The notes beneath the pieces are model-generated. The model did no database searches, had not been told where the DNA came from, and worked only from the letters and a program-made list of their open reading frames with translations. 64,000 bases of DNA from NCBI RefSeq assembly GCF_017427765.1, contig NZ_JAFRSC010000027.1:1-64000 (forward strand), read 5' to 3'. Numbering within the stretch: the first letter of the stretch is position 1; every line of letters begins with the position of its first letter. The stretch comes from Methanobrevibacter sp. Lineage in GTDB: Archaea > Methanobacteriota > Methanobacteria > Methanobacteriales > Methanobacteriaceae. Made by a program: the position numbers and the translations under genes. This document shows positions 1 to 8,300 of the stretch, one piece after another.

Positions 1-253
1 AATTACCTACGCAGGTATCTTAGCATACAGAGACACAGTAACCCAAATCCTAGGCGCACCTGCAGGATTCGCACAAAGCATGGCATTCGAAGCACTATCT
101 AACGTAACCCAATTAATGCAAGACGAAGGAATCGACAAAATAGATGATGCCCTTAACCCAGCTGCATTATTAGGTACAGCAGACTCAATGAACTTCGGAT
201 CACTATCAGAGCTCGTACCTACCATGCTAGATTACTTAGGTAAAGAAGAATAA
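1..253 (+). CDS. hmd: [Fe]-hydrogenase Hmd, C-terminal part (5' end outside window)
   Basis: The first codon read is at position 2, and 83 residues are visible before the stop at 251-253. The tail has the signature of the C-terminal dimerisation domain of H2-forming methylene-tetrahydromethanopterin dehydrogenase, with the blocks ILGAPAGFAQSMAFEAL and NPAALLGTADSMNFG followed by a helical end. Hmd reduces methenyl-H4MPT with H2, using the FeGP cofactor, in the cytosolic CO2-reduction pathway. The six genes immediately downstream are the hcg genes that make this cofactor, which supports the call. The catalytic N-terminal domain with the iron-ligating Cys lies outside the window. Confidence 0.93.
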   Translation, partial: ITYAGILAYRDTVTQILGAPAGFAQSMAFEALSNVTQLMQDEGIDKIDDALNPAALLGTADSMNFGSLSELVPTMLDYLGKEE

Positions 254-260
254 GTTAAAA

Positions 261-279
261 TGTTGGAGCAACTCCAACA
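261..279 (+). terminator. Hairpin after hmd
   Basis: An 8-bp stem, TGTTGGAG (261-268) and CTCCAACA (272-279), closes a CAA loop eight bases after the hmd stop. A T6 run follows at 293-298. It may terminate or attenuate transcription between hmd and hcgA. Confidence 0.6.
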
Positions 280-284
280 ATTTA

Positions 285-335
285 TTAACTTATTTTTTAA
301 TTATTATGCAAAATAGCCATTAAAAAATAAGTTAA
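285..335. promoter_or_regulatory. 17-bp perfect inverted repeat between hmd and hcgA
   Basis: The arms at 285-301 and 319-335 (right arm ATTAAAAAATAAGTTAA) are perfect reverse complements separated by 17 nt. The element lies about 35 bp before the hcgA start. It could be a second terminator/attenuator, an mRNA-stabilising 3' end for hmd, or an operator controlling hcgA. Confidence 0.6.
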
Positions 336-369
336 ATTTAAATTGATTATTATATAAGTTGGTGTAAAA

Positions 370-1368
370 TTGATTGATGAAATCTTAAATAAAGCAAAAC
401 AAGGACAAGAATTAAGCGATGAAGAATTTTTAGAATTGTTAAACATCGAGGATGATGAACACTTGGAAAAATTATTCAAGATAGCCTGCGACATAAGAGA
501 TAATCAATCAAAAGTAATCAAGTTAACATCAACAGTACACCTTACAAATAAATGCCAAATTCAACCTAGATGCGAATATTGCGGGTTTGCAGAAGAAACC
601 TCAGAAAAAGGATATTATAATGCATTTTATAAATCCAATGAGGAAATATTGACTGCAGTAAAATCCATTCAAAAAGCACATATTCCCCGTGTAAGCTGTT
701 CTGGAGGATATGGTTACAAAGGAAAACAGGCAGTAAATGCATGCAGAATTGTAAAAGGTCAATCCAATTTAGAAATTCTTGTAAATGTTGGTGGAGATTT
801 AACCGAAAAATCAGTTCAAGAGTTGGCCGAACTGGGTGCCGATACAATCTGCTGCAATCTAGAAACAATAAATGAAGAAATATTCTATCAAAGAAAACCT
901 GGAGACTCATTGGATCAAAGAATACTGACCTGTAAAAGAGTAAGTGAAGCAGGTGTTGGCCTATCTTCAGGATTGCTTTTGGGCCTTGGTGAAAGTAAAG
1001 AGGATAGAATAAAACATTTACGTTACTTATCTAATTTTGAAACATTGGAAGAAATTCCAATAATGGGTTTTAATCCTTATGAAGGCACACCAATGGAAAA
1101 TCATCCTGCATTTCCGCTAAAAGAACAATTGAAAATGGTTGCCATAACAAGAATAATGTATCCTGAAATTACAATTACAATGCCTACACCAACAGTCGGT
1201 CCTGAAAATGTGGAATTTTCACTTAAAGCCGGCGCAAATAACTTAGCAACAGTAATAGCAGACAATTACCCTCATGAGGTTAAAGGAGTAGGTTCTCCAG
1301 AATACGGTAATTATACAGAAGTTGTTAATGTTATTGAAAAATTAGATCTGATACCTCAAACTATTTAA
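370..1368 (+). CDS. hcgA: HcgA, radical SAM enzyme of FeGP-cofactor synthesis
   Basis: This 332-residue radical SAM protein of the BioB/HydG-like group is thought to act in forming the guanylylpyridinol of the FeGP cofactor. The cluster-binding motif is CQIQPRCEYC (about residues 58-67), i.e. CX5CX2C rather than the usual CX3CX2C; this variant is the published hallmark of HmdB/HcgA. It is followed by a glycine-rich SAM-contact segment (CSGGYGYKGK). The start is TTG at 370, preceded by GGTG at 361-364; no in-frame ATG lies nearby. It is the first gene of the hcg operon behind hmd. Confidence 0.92.
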   Translation: MIDEILNKAKQGQELSDEEFLELLNIEDDEHLEKLFKIACDIRDNQSKVIKLTSTVHLTNKCQIQPRCEYCGFAEETSEKGYYNAFYKSNEEILTAVKSIQKAHIPRVSCSGGYGYKGKQAVNACRIVKGQSNLEILVNVGGDLTEKSVQELAELGADTICCNLETINEEIFYQRKPGDSLDQRILTCKRVSEAGVGLSSGLLLGLGESKEDRIKHLRYLSNFETLEEIPIMGFNPYEGTPMENHPAFPLKEQLKMVAITRIMYPEITITMPTPTVGPENVEFSLKAGANNLATVIADNYPHEVKGVGSPEYGNYTEVVNVIEKLDLIPQTI

Positions 1369-1392
1369 TCTCATTTTTTAAGATATGATAAT

Positions 1393-1875
1393 ATGGCATT
1401 TGAGAAAATGATAAAAAATGCATTTGAAGAATCTAGAAACAATTGCAGATTCGGAGATACTCTTGAAGAAATCACAGAAATTCAAGATTATATAAAAAAT
1501 GCTAAAAAGATATATGTACCAAATAAAAACGGAATCAAAGTTGAAGTTTTGAATGAAGTTTTAAATGAATATGACCTACCTGAAGCTAACATACTTCAAA
1601 TTAACACAAATACTGCAGATACCAGCAGAATTCCCGCCCTTGCAAAGGCATATATGGCTCTTGATCAAAGTGATGCGGATTTGATAATAGCCAGAGGTCG
1701 TTTAGGAATCCCCGGATCTGGTTCATTACTTATTTTTATTGACAATAAAGGAAGAATACTAACAGCAGGAACTTCCCCATCACACATCATTCATAAGAAA
1801 ACAATTGAAGAAGCAGTTTATAGTGAAGCTTGTGAAGCTCTTGAAAAAATTGGTTTTAAAAAAATAGAAGGTTAA
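1393..1875 (+). CDS. hcgB: HcgB, guanylyltransferase of FeGP-cofactor synthesis
   Basis: The 160-residue protein matches HcgB (DUF3236), which couples GTP to the pyridinol precursor to give guanylylpyridinol. The family-conserved stretch ARGRLGIPGSGSLLIF near residue 100 and the following GTSPSHIIHKKTIEEAVY are present. Length is normal. It lies 24 bp after hcgA and its stop codon directly abuts the hcgC start, so the genes are probably co-transcribed and translationally coupled. Confidence 0.9.
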   Translation: MAFEKMIKNAFEESRNNCRFGDTLEEITEIQDYIKNAKKIYVPNKNGIKVEVLNEVLNEYDLPEANILQINTNTADTSRIPALAKAYMALDQSDADLIIARGRLGIPGSGSLLIFIDNKGRILTAGTSPSHIIHKKTIEEAVYSEACEALEKIGFKKIEG

Positions 1876-2664
1876 ATGATGAACATCGATACAGGAATAA
1901 CTTCTGAAGTATTTACAATTAAATCCAAAACAAAATTAATTGATATATTCAATAATATCATTTTAAAAAAGTCAAATACTGTTTTTGACTATATTGAAAG
2001 TTTAAATATTGATACAAATACTCCAATAGTGGTTATTGGAACCTATTTTACAGGTGTTGGGATTGTTAAAAAATTAAGTGAAAAATACACAAACATTTTA
2101 TTGATTGATATTTATCCCCATTTAGAAGAACTATTAAACACTGATTTAGGCGGACAAATTAAAAATAAAGTTAATTTTTCATGTGATTTAGATTTAATCT
2201 ATTCTGGAGACATCATTATTGATACAACAGGTTTTGGTGGAATAAACATTGAACAGTCATCCAAATTTGATGTTGATGCATTTATAATAGAAGATCCGAT
2301 AGCCGAAGATAATGATGAACTTTTAAAAGAAAAAAATAATATTTATGAAAGATTAAATGTAACAACTGCAAAAAATAAAGCAATTATAAAAACTAACGGA
2401 ATAAATACAAAAACATCCGGAACTATGACATTAACTATTGGCATTTTAACAAACCTAATAAATAAATGCCTTGAAAAAGAAGGCACACTTTATAGTGCCT
2501 GTGAAATGGGGTTTTTTGAAGAAATCATTTTCAAAGAAAAAAATATTAAAAAATTTGTTGAATTGATAAATGTAAATGCTATTAAAACTTCAACAATCAA
2601 CCCCTTTGATTTGGATAAATTAATTGAGACTGAATTAAATAAGATTACCTCAAAAATGATTTAA
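1876..2664 (+). CDS. hcgC: HcgC, SAM-dependent pyridinol methyltransferase
   Basis: HcgC methylates the pyridinol ring at C3 using S-adenosylmethionine. The 262-residue protein has a Rossmann-like core, with VVIGTYFTGVGIVKKL near residue 52 as the nucleotide-binding loop and IDTTGFGG near residue 116. The start is ATG 1876 or ATG 1879; GAAGGTT at 1867-1873 spaces better to the second. Synteny with hcgB and hcgD on both sides makes the assignment firm although the family is poorly conserved in sequence. Confidence 0.87.
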   Translation: MMNIDTGITSEVFTIKSKTKLIDIFNNIILKKSNTVFDYIESLNIDTNTPIVVIGTYFTGVGIVKKLSEKYTNILLIDIYPHLEELLNTDLGGQIKNKVNFSCDLDLIYSGDIIIDTTGFGGINIEQSSKFDVDAFIIEDPIAEDNDELLKEKNNIYERLNVTTAKNKAIIKTNGINTKTSGTMTLTIGILTNLINKCLEKEGTLYSACEMGFFEEIIFKEKNIKKFVELINVNAIKTSTINPFDLDKLIETELNKITSKMI

Positions 2665-3366
2665 ATGAAACTTAAAGAAATAATTGAATTCATAGATGAA
2701 AGAATACCAAAATCATTGGCTTTGAAATCCGATGAAATAGGATTTAAAACAGAATATGATTTAACAGAAGAGATAACTTCAATTAAAATTTACATGGATT
2801 TGTTACTTAAAGATGATAATTGTGAAAATACCTTAATTATTACACACCACCCTCCATTATTTACCCCAAAAACACCAACTTACATAATACATTCAAATTG
2901 GGACATAATTGAGGGTGGTGCTAATGATGCTCTAGCCAAAACACTAAATTTGGAAGTAATGGACTGTTTTGATAGCAACACCCATATAGGGCGAATTTGT
3001 AAGGCTGATAAGAAGTTTATTGAATTAAAAAAGAATATTTTAGATAATTTTACACATGCTCGGATTGTAAATAATCCCGATGATGAAAAATTAATAAAAA
3101 ATGTTGGAGTAATTTCCGGTTTTGGACTTAGAAATCCCGAATACATTATTTACGCCAAACATAAAAATCTAGACATTTTAATTTCAGGAGATCTGACACA
3201 AGAAACTGCAATGCTTGCAAAGAATTTAGGAATAACCCTAATTGATTTAAATCACCATGAAAGCGAAGTTCCAGGATTATATGCTCTTGCGAACCTTTTA
3301 AAAGAACTTAACATAAACATTGAAGTTATCGATAGAAAACCAATTGAAAAATTAGAAATCAAGTGA
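2665..3366 (+). CDS. hcgD: HcgD, NIF3-family protein (putative iron trafficking)
   Basis: The 233-residue NIF3/DUF34-like protein has metal-ligand motifs ITHHPPLFTP (about residue 58) and DLNHHESEVPGL (about residue 193), the paired-histidine dinuclear metal site of the family. HcgD is proposed to hold or deliver iron for the FeGP cofactor; this is family knowledge, not proven here. The ATG directly follows the hcgC stop codon. Confidence 0.88.
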   Translation: MKLKEIIEFIDERIPKSLALKSDEIGFKTEYDLTEEITSIKIYMDLLLKDDNCENTLIITHHPPLFTPKTPTYIIHSNWDIIEGGANDALAKTLNLEVMDCFDSNTHIGRICKADKKFIELKKNILDNFTHARIVNNPDDEKLIKNVGVISGFGLRNPEYIIYAKHKNLDILISGDLTQETAMLAKNLGITLIDLNHHESEVPGLYALANLLKELNINIEVIDRKPIEKLEIK

Positions 3367-3370
3367 TAAT

Positions 3371-4024
3371 ATGACAAATGATGAAATTCAGAAAATGGAA
3401 GACAAACAAGTGCCTCGCGGCAGAATTGATTTAATTGGATGCGGAAGATTGGGTTTAAGAATTGCAATAAATTTAATGCAGGTCCATAGAGGAGGGCCAA
3501 AAACAATCGGTGCTTTTGATGGCCAAACAATTAGTGGTGGGGACGTAATCTTTACACTACTCGGTGCTGAAATAGGCCAACCCAAGCCAGATTTTATAAA
3601 ACAACTTTGCACACATGAAGAAGATTTCAGAAACATTATAAGTTATCCGAAATACATTACAGATGAAAATATTGATTTAATGGAAGGTGATGTAGTAATT
3701 ATCGTTATTGCTGGAGGAAATACAATACCTACAGCCGCAAAAATAATTAAACATGCACACGAAAGAGGTGCAAAAACTATTGGAACCGCAGGAATATTCG
3801 GATTTGGAAATGAGAATATCGAAATTAAAGATATTGCCCAATATGATGATTCCAATCCCGCTATTGAAGAGCTGAGAAAAGAAGGAATAACAGAAAACCA
3901 TTTAATTTTAACCACACATAAGCTAATTAGAGATAATGAGCCGGTAACACCATATACCTTAGATGAAGTTGCAAAAATTATCACAATGAATGCATTGAAA
4001 TTATTGAGAGATACATATGATTAA
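3371..4024 (+). CDS. hcgE: HcgE, E1-like adenylyltransferase
   Basis: This 217-residue protein is of the ThiF/MoeB/E1 type. Near the N terminus the nucleotide-binding motif IDLIGCGRLGLRIAINL is followed by GAFDGQTISGGD. In the FeGP pathway HcgE activates the carboxylate of the guanylylpyridinol by adenylation before transfer to HcgF. Its 3' end overlaps hcgF by 8 bp, fitting a physical hand-off between the two products. Confidence 0.9.
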   Translation: MTNDEIQKMEDKQVPRGRIDLIGCGRLGLRIAINLMQVHRGGPKTIGAFDGQTISGGDVIFTLLGAEIGQPKPDFIKQLCTHEEDFRNIISYPKYITDENIDLMEGDVVIIVIAGGNTIPTAAKIIKHAHERGAKTIGTAGIFGFGNENIEIKDIAQYDDSNPAIEELRKEGITENHLILTTHKLIRDNEPVTPYTLDEVAKIITMNALKLLRDTYD

Positions 4025-4574
4025 AATCGCAACGGCAGAATGTTTTACCCAGGGTAAAATTGGAAGAGAACTCCATGCACTGGCTCAAAGTTATGATGGA
4101 AAATTCGGATGCGAATATATTAATCCTAAAGATTATGGTAATTTTGACTTTAGTGATGTTAGTGTGACCTGTAGTTTATTTATCCCTACAATTGAAGCCG
4201 TTGAAAAGATATTAAATGTTAAAAATCCTCCCAAACCGGATAAATTAATTAAAGGCATTAAAGTTTATGATGAAAAAGGAGATAAGGCTGTAAGTAAAAT
4301 CATGGCTCAAGCTGTAAAAAATTTAAGTGATTGCGATATTGCCATTGGAACAACAGCAGGCGTTGGTCGTGGCGGAATAACCATTATAACTGAAGAATAT
4401 GAAATAACAACTACAACTGATGTCTATGCTGATTTATGCCAAAACAATAGTGAAATTCTATTCCAGAGATCAGAAAATGGAATAAAAAAAGCATTAGAAC
4501 TGACCTTGCTAGTTCTAAACAATCAAATTGATAAAATAGAGTCTTTGGAAAATATTGAAATTAAGAAAAAATGA
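4017..4574 (+). CDS. hcgF: HcgF, thioester-forming FeGP-cofactor protein
   Basis: HcgF accepts the activated pyridinol as a thioester on Cys9. The expected cysteine is seen in the N-terminal MIKIATAECF. The 185-residue protein also has IAIGTTAGVGRGGITI near residue 111. The start overlaps hcgE by 8 bp. It is the last gene of this run; hcgG (fibrillarin-like) does not follow and must lie elsewhere, perhaps left of the window. Confidence 0.9.
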   Translation: MIKIATAECFTQGKIGRELHALAQSYDGKFGCEYINPKDYGNFDFSDVSVTCSLFIPTIEAVEKILNVKNPPKPDKLIKGIKVYDEKGDKAVSKIMAQAVKNLSDCDIAIGTTAGVGRGGITIITEEYEITTTTDVYADLCQNNSEILFQRSENGIKKALELTLLVLNNQIDKIESLENIEIKKK

Positions 4575-4575
4575 A

Positions 4576-4953
4576 CTATAAATCTTCAAGTTCATTTAGA
4601 ATATATTTTTTCAATACTTCAACTGCCTTTTCACCGTCATCATCCAGTCTTACGGCATCAAGCGGATTCAAATCATAAGTTTTGACAACAGCATCTGCGG
4701 AAATATTCTTAATTGGTCTTATATCCTTTTCATTTAAGATTACAGAAGCACAATCATCCCCACAACCTGTAATTGTAACTATTTTTGCATCATCCAAAAT
4801 AGGTGAACAGTTGTTAGGCTGGGCAGAATATTCTGTAATGCATGCAGCAACAATATTTTCATTTTCCAGAGCTAACTCTACACTAGCAGCTCTTACAACT
4901 AAACCCAATGGACTTAATCCACTACATGAAACTAAAGCAATTTTATCAGACAT
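4576..4953 (-). CDS. DGC-type putative zinc-binding protein
   Basis: The 125-residue protein resembles the DGC-domain family of small cysteine-containing proteins. Cysteines occur in VSCSGLSPLGLVV, ACITEY, NNCSPI and TGCGDDCASVIL. The family role is not firmly known; members often sit with metal or redox genes. It overlaps the upstream Fe-S gene by 8 bp and forms the end of a minus-strand three-gene operon convergent with the hcg operon, only one base from the hcgF stop. Confidence 0.6.
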   Translation of the reverse strand: MSDKIALVSCSGLSPLGLVVRAASVELALENENIVAACITEYSAQPNNCSPILDDAKIVTITGCGDDCASVILNEKDIRPIKNISADAVVKTYDLNPLDAVRLDDDGEKAVEVLKKYILNELEDL

Positions 4954-5692
4954 TTTCTCGCCTCTTCATTCTTTCGTATCTTTTTTTAACTTTATCATAA
5001 CCCCTTTTGTAAAATGGGCATTTCAATAAACATTCATTGCATCCCTGCCTGTGGGCTGTGCAGACTTTCCTTAAAACTTTTTCATCCTCGTCAAAAGCGT
5101 TTTCAGGACATCTCTCAATGCAGACTCCACATGTTCTGCAGAAATCCTTAACCCACAGCATGTCATTTTCCTTTTTAAATGGCAAATTCTCAATTGATGT
5201 ATGAATCATGAAAAATCCGTTGTGAGGACCTTCCCTAAAAAAACACATATTGTTTCTTGTAATTACACAATCATTAGACTGCATTGCAATTGACCTCAGA
5301 CTCAAACTGTCGTCCAACGGATGTATCAAATCTGCCTGAAATCCGTTTTGTCTTAAAAAATCGGCAAATTCATACACGTGCACACCATATCCCTGAAATT
5401 CCCTATCCAACATCTTGCCCTTTTCACGGGACTGGGGCTCGTTCAGTATGTCCTCACCCATTAAAAACTTAAAAATCAGCACATTATCGATGTCAGTATC
5501 AAATTCACTTTTAAAATCATCGGACAATTTGGAATAGCTTATGCCGACAAAACCATATTTTTCAGACAACACTGAAAGTTCGCTCAACAAATCATCTGAG
5601 ATTTCTCTTTTAGGGTTTTTGGGATTTTGCACTTTATAAAAATCAGGAAGAGGTTTATGGTAGCTAAACCCCTCAAAATTCACTTCAATCAT
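4946..5692 (-). CDS. 4Fe-4S protein of the epoxyqueuosine-reductase-like type
   Basis: The 248-residue protein has a C-terminal ferredoxin-like segment with CRTCGVCIERCPENAF (CX2CX2CX3C) and a second cysteine group in CTAHRQGCNECLLKCP, as in QueG-related reductases. The N-terminal part has no identifiable catalytic motif. The protein is basic at its C terminus. Its start overlaps the stop of the aminotransferase gene (ATGA), and its end overlaps the DGC gene, so the three probably act together. Substrate unknown. Confidence 0.6.
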   Translation of the reverse strand: MIEVNFEGFSYHKPLPDFYKVQNPKNPKREISDDLLSELSVLSEKYGFVGISYSKLSDDFKSEFDTDIDNVLIFKFLMGEDILNEPQSREKGKMLDREFQGYGVHVYEFADFLRQNGFQADLIHPLDDSLSLRSIAMQSNDCVITRNNMCFFREGPHNGFFMIHTSIENLPFKKENDMLWVKDFCRTCGVCIERCPENAFDEDEKVLRKVCTAHRQGCNECLLKCPFYKRGYDKVKKRYERMKRRENV

Positions 5693-6861
5693 TTTCTTAA
5701 AGCTTCAACAGCTTTTGGGAATTCTTCACAGAATACTTTAATTTCTTCTGTTGGAATGGAGAAACTTATACGCAAGTATCTGTCTCCAAAGTCTTCAGAA
5801 GTGTATTCCCCTTCCCTTGTAAACAGTTTTTTCTCAATCAGATAATTTGACATTTCCTTCGGATTGATTCCGGCACCGGACAAGTCAATAACCATCATGT
5901 TTGCATCAGACGGATAAACCGGCAAAAACACGCCTTCAATCGGCTCAATCATTTCGCTGATTAACCTTTGGTTTTCAAAGCATGTTTCTCTCATATCCTC
6001 AAACCATTCAAGCTTTGATTTCAAACCTGCAATTGCACCATATTGGGAGATGATATTTACACCCAGGTCATTAACAACAGCATTTTTGATGGCATCAATT
6101 ATAGGTTTTGATGAAATTACACCACCTATTCTTAAACCTGCCATTCCGAAAATCTTTGAAAAACTGTAAATTGTTAATGTTTGGCCAGGAGCATAGTTTT
6201 CCGCCAGGAAATGTTCACGTGCGAAATCCTTGTAGGTAATATCATGCAATAAGTATAAATCATTTTCTTTTGCAATTTCTGCAAATTCTTTCAGCTCTTC
6301 TTCAGTGTATGAGGAACCGAGCGGATTTAAAGGATCAATTAAAATAACCATACGAGTATTTTCATCCATGTTTTCTTTTAATAGTTTTGGAGTCAGCTTA
6401 TAGTTATTTTCTTCAAAATATATTGGAACGTACCTTACTTCACCGGCGAAACGGTTTGCAAAGTCTCCGATGATGAAGTATCCAGGATCAGATAAGATTA
6501 CATTATCTTCAGGCTCTAAAAGTGCCTGCATACATAAGTATAGGGATTCAGTTGCACCAGATGTTAACAGGACTTCCAAATCTTTAAAGCCCAAATCATC
6601 CAAAATCAACTGTTTTAGCTCTGAAAATCCTTCAGGGGCAGGATATTTGCAATATGTCTTTTGCCTGATTGCATCAACCATGGCATCTGCTATGGTATCG
6701 TCATGTAAATGATTTGTATTTTGACCCATCCAGATCATATCTTCATCCATATACATGTCTTCAAAAAAGTCATTTGCACATTCATAGCCTTCCGGAGGCA
6801 CCCTTTCAGTTTTTTGAAACTTCTTTTTAGGGTTTTTAATATCAAAATCCTTATCCCTCAT
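5689..6861 (-). CDS. PLP-dependent aminotransferase, class I/II
   Basis: The fold-type I aminotransferase has the PLP lysine in IYSFSKIFGMAGLRIGG, the phosphate-site LLTSGATESLYL, and the conserved DPLNPLGSSYT. ATG 6861 (390 residues) is preferred over the upstream TTG at 6879: GTGAT lies just before it, and an AT-rich TATA-like segment sits about 26 bp upstream. The substrate cannot be read from the sequence. It is the first gene of the operon with the Fe-S and DGC proteins. Confidence 0.75.
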   Translation of the reverse strand: MRDKDFDIKNPKKKFQKTERVPPEGYECANDFFEDMYMDEDMIWMGQNTNHLHDDTIADAMVDAIRQKTYCKYPAPEGFSELKQLILDDLGFKDLEVLLTSGATESLYLCMQALLEPEDNVILSDPGYFIIGDFANRFAGEVRYVPIYFEENNYKLTPKLLKENMDENTRMVILIDPLNPLGSSYTEEELKEFAEIAKENDLYLLHDITYKDFAREHFLAENYAPGQTLTIYSFSKIFGMAGLRIGGVISSKPIIDAIKNAVVNDLGVNIISQYGAIAGLKSKLEWFEDMRETCFENQRLISEMIEPIEGVFLPVYPSDANMMVIDLSGAGINPKEMSNYLIEKKLFTREGEYTSEDFGDRYLRISFSIPTEEIKVFCEEFPKAVEALRK

Positions 6862-6915
6862 AATATCACACAATTCCAAAGTAAATATATATTTTTAATA
6901 ATTAATAAAAGTAAC

Positions 6916-7620
6916 CTAAATTATTCCCCTTGAAGTAATGGAAAACATTGCCTGCTTTCCTTCGGGAATACTTCTGTGACGTATTAATGTGGCAACTCGC
7001 TTGTTTACTTCATCACCACGTTCAAGCTGAATTATAACCTTGCTCCAGTACTGCAGGATTGTTCCGCCTACAGCCCTTATGTCATTGTTTCCTTCATCGT
7101 CAAAGGCATTGTAAATCTGATTTGTTAAAACGACCGCCACATCATATCTGCGGGCAATTTTTGATAGGATTCCCATCTGCTTACCGAGTTCCTTGTTTAA
7201 TTTTGATGATTTCATATCATCAACACGATAGAGTGCAACAGCAGAATCCAGAACAATCAAATCCACGTCACTGTGGTTTTTTCTAAGCCATACTTCTATC
7301 GCCTTTAGATTATCGTTCTGCTCTAAAAAATTAGTCGGTTCAAAAACAATTATGTTATTAGCTACACTTGAGAAATCAGGCCCTGAAATCTGCTTGATTC
7401 TGTCAATTGATATTCCGCCTTCGGTGTCAATGTAGATTACTTTTCTATTGTTTTTAGCTACATTAACGGCTAAAGCCAAAGTGATGTTACTTTTACCGGA
7501 ACTAGGCGGTCCGAATATTTGAGTTATCACACCTTTTTCAAAACCTCCACCCAAAAGAGCATCCAGTGAAGAGTTGGATGGAATTTTATGATTATCCTCA
7601 AAATTAGCTAATACTTTCAT
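6916..7620 (-). CDS. radB: RadB, RecA/RadA paralogue
   Basis: The 234-residue RecA-core protein has no N-terminal helix-hairpin-helix domain, as is typical of archaeal RadB. Walker A is GPPSSGKS (about residues 37-44), Walker B is VDLIVLDSAV, and the L2-region segment GGTILQYWSKVII follows. RadB assists homologous recombination and binds Holliday-junction resolvase and DNA polymerase subunits in other euryarchaea. Length and motif order are normal. Confidence 0.9.
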   Translation of the reverse strand: MKVLANFEDNHKIPSNSSLDALLGGGFEKGVITQIFGPPSSGKSNITLALAVNVAKNNRKVIYIDTEGGISIDRIKQISGPDFSSVANNIIVFEPTNFLEQNDNLKAIEVWLRKNHSDVDLIVLDSAVALYRVDDMKSSKLNKELGKQMGILSKIARRYDVAVVLTNQIYNAFDDEGNNDIRAVGGTILQYWSKVIIQLERGDEVNKRVATLIRHRSIPEGKQAMFSITSRGII

Positions 7621-7682
7621 GATACAATATTGATTTTTATAAAATATATAAGTTAATGGCGGAAATCAAATTTCCAATGGAA

Positions 7683-8264
7683 TTATTTTCTGACAATTCT
7701 AGGATTTCTGGCCGTAAGGTCAATTATTTTTGATGGATGATTTGAATTCAGCTCACCAACATCAATAACCAAATCCACATCACAGTCCAGCTGATTTAAG
7801 ATTTCTTCGGGAGTGGATAAAACCTCTTCATCTGAAAGATTTGCGCTGGTTGTTGTTATTGGAAAAATACTGGCCAATCTGCATGCAATCCGATTGTCGG
7901 GAACTCTTACCCCAACATAGCGAGACCCGCTTGTTACAGCCCTGGGAACTATTTTCCTTTTGTCTAAAATGAACGTGTAAGGACCCGGAAGATGGCTTTT
8001 AATTATTTGCTTTTGTGAAAGTGACAGTTTTGCAACCAGACCGATAGCTTCGATGTCTGAAACCAGAATTGACAATGGTTTCAGCAGACTTCTATTTTTT
8101 ATCTCAAAAACTCTTTTAACAGCTTTACCGTCAAATATATTGGCGCCTAACCCATAAACCGTATCAGTAGGATATAAAACAACACCTCCGCTAGCCAATA
8201 CATCAATGGCTTCAGCAATTATCTTTTCATCAATTTCATCAGTTCTTGTTTTCAGCACTTTCAT
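7683..8264 (-). CDS. Sua5/YrdC/TsaC-type threonylcarbamoyl-AMP synthase
   Basis: The 193-residue YrdC-domain protein has the signature GGVVLYPTDTVYGLGANIFDG (part), KIKNRS-like EIKNRSLLKPLSILV, and the later GPYTFILDKRK and TTSANLSDEEV motifs. The family makes threonylcarbamoyl-AMP from threonine, bicarbonate and ATP for t6A at position 37 of ANN-decoding tRNAs. It is the short form without the C-terminal Sua5 domain. It is transcribed divergently from the CDP-alcohol transferase over a 36-bp gap. Confidence 0.87.
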   Translation of the reverse strand: MKVLKTRTDEIDEKIIAEAIDVLASGGVVLYPTDTVYGLGANIFDGKAVKRVFEIKNRSLLKPLSILVSDIEAIGLVAKLSLSQKQIIKSHLPGPYTFILDKRKIVPRAVTSGSRYVGVRVPDNRIACRLASIFPITTTSANLSDEEVLSTPEEILNQLDCDVDLVIDVGELNSNHPSKIIDLTARNPRIVRK

Positions 8265-8269
8265 TTAAG

Positions 8270-8298
8270 TTTATATTAGATAAGATATCTAATATAAA
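8270..8298. promoter_or_regulatory. Symmetric bidirectional promoter in a 12-bp inverted repeat
   Basis: The arms TTTATATTAGAT (8270-8281) and ATCTAATATAAA (8287-8298) are perfect inverted copies around AAGAT. Each arm holds a TATA-like TTTATATT about 25-30 bp before the start codon of one divergent gene (8264 minus, 8301 plus). This predicts leaderless or nearly leaderless transcripts in both directions. Confidence 0.65.
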
Positions 8299-8300
8299 TT

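Noticed and set aside
4576..4953. Gene after hcgF as hcgG
   Set aside because: It is on the opposite strand, only 125 residues, Cys-rich and lacks a fibrillarin-like SAM motif; a DGC-type protein fits better.
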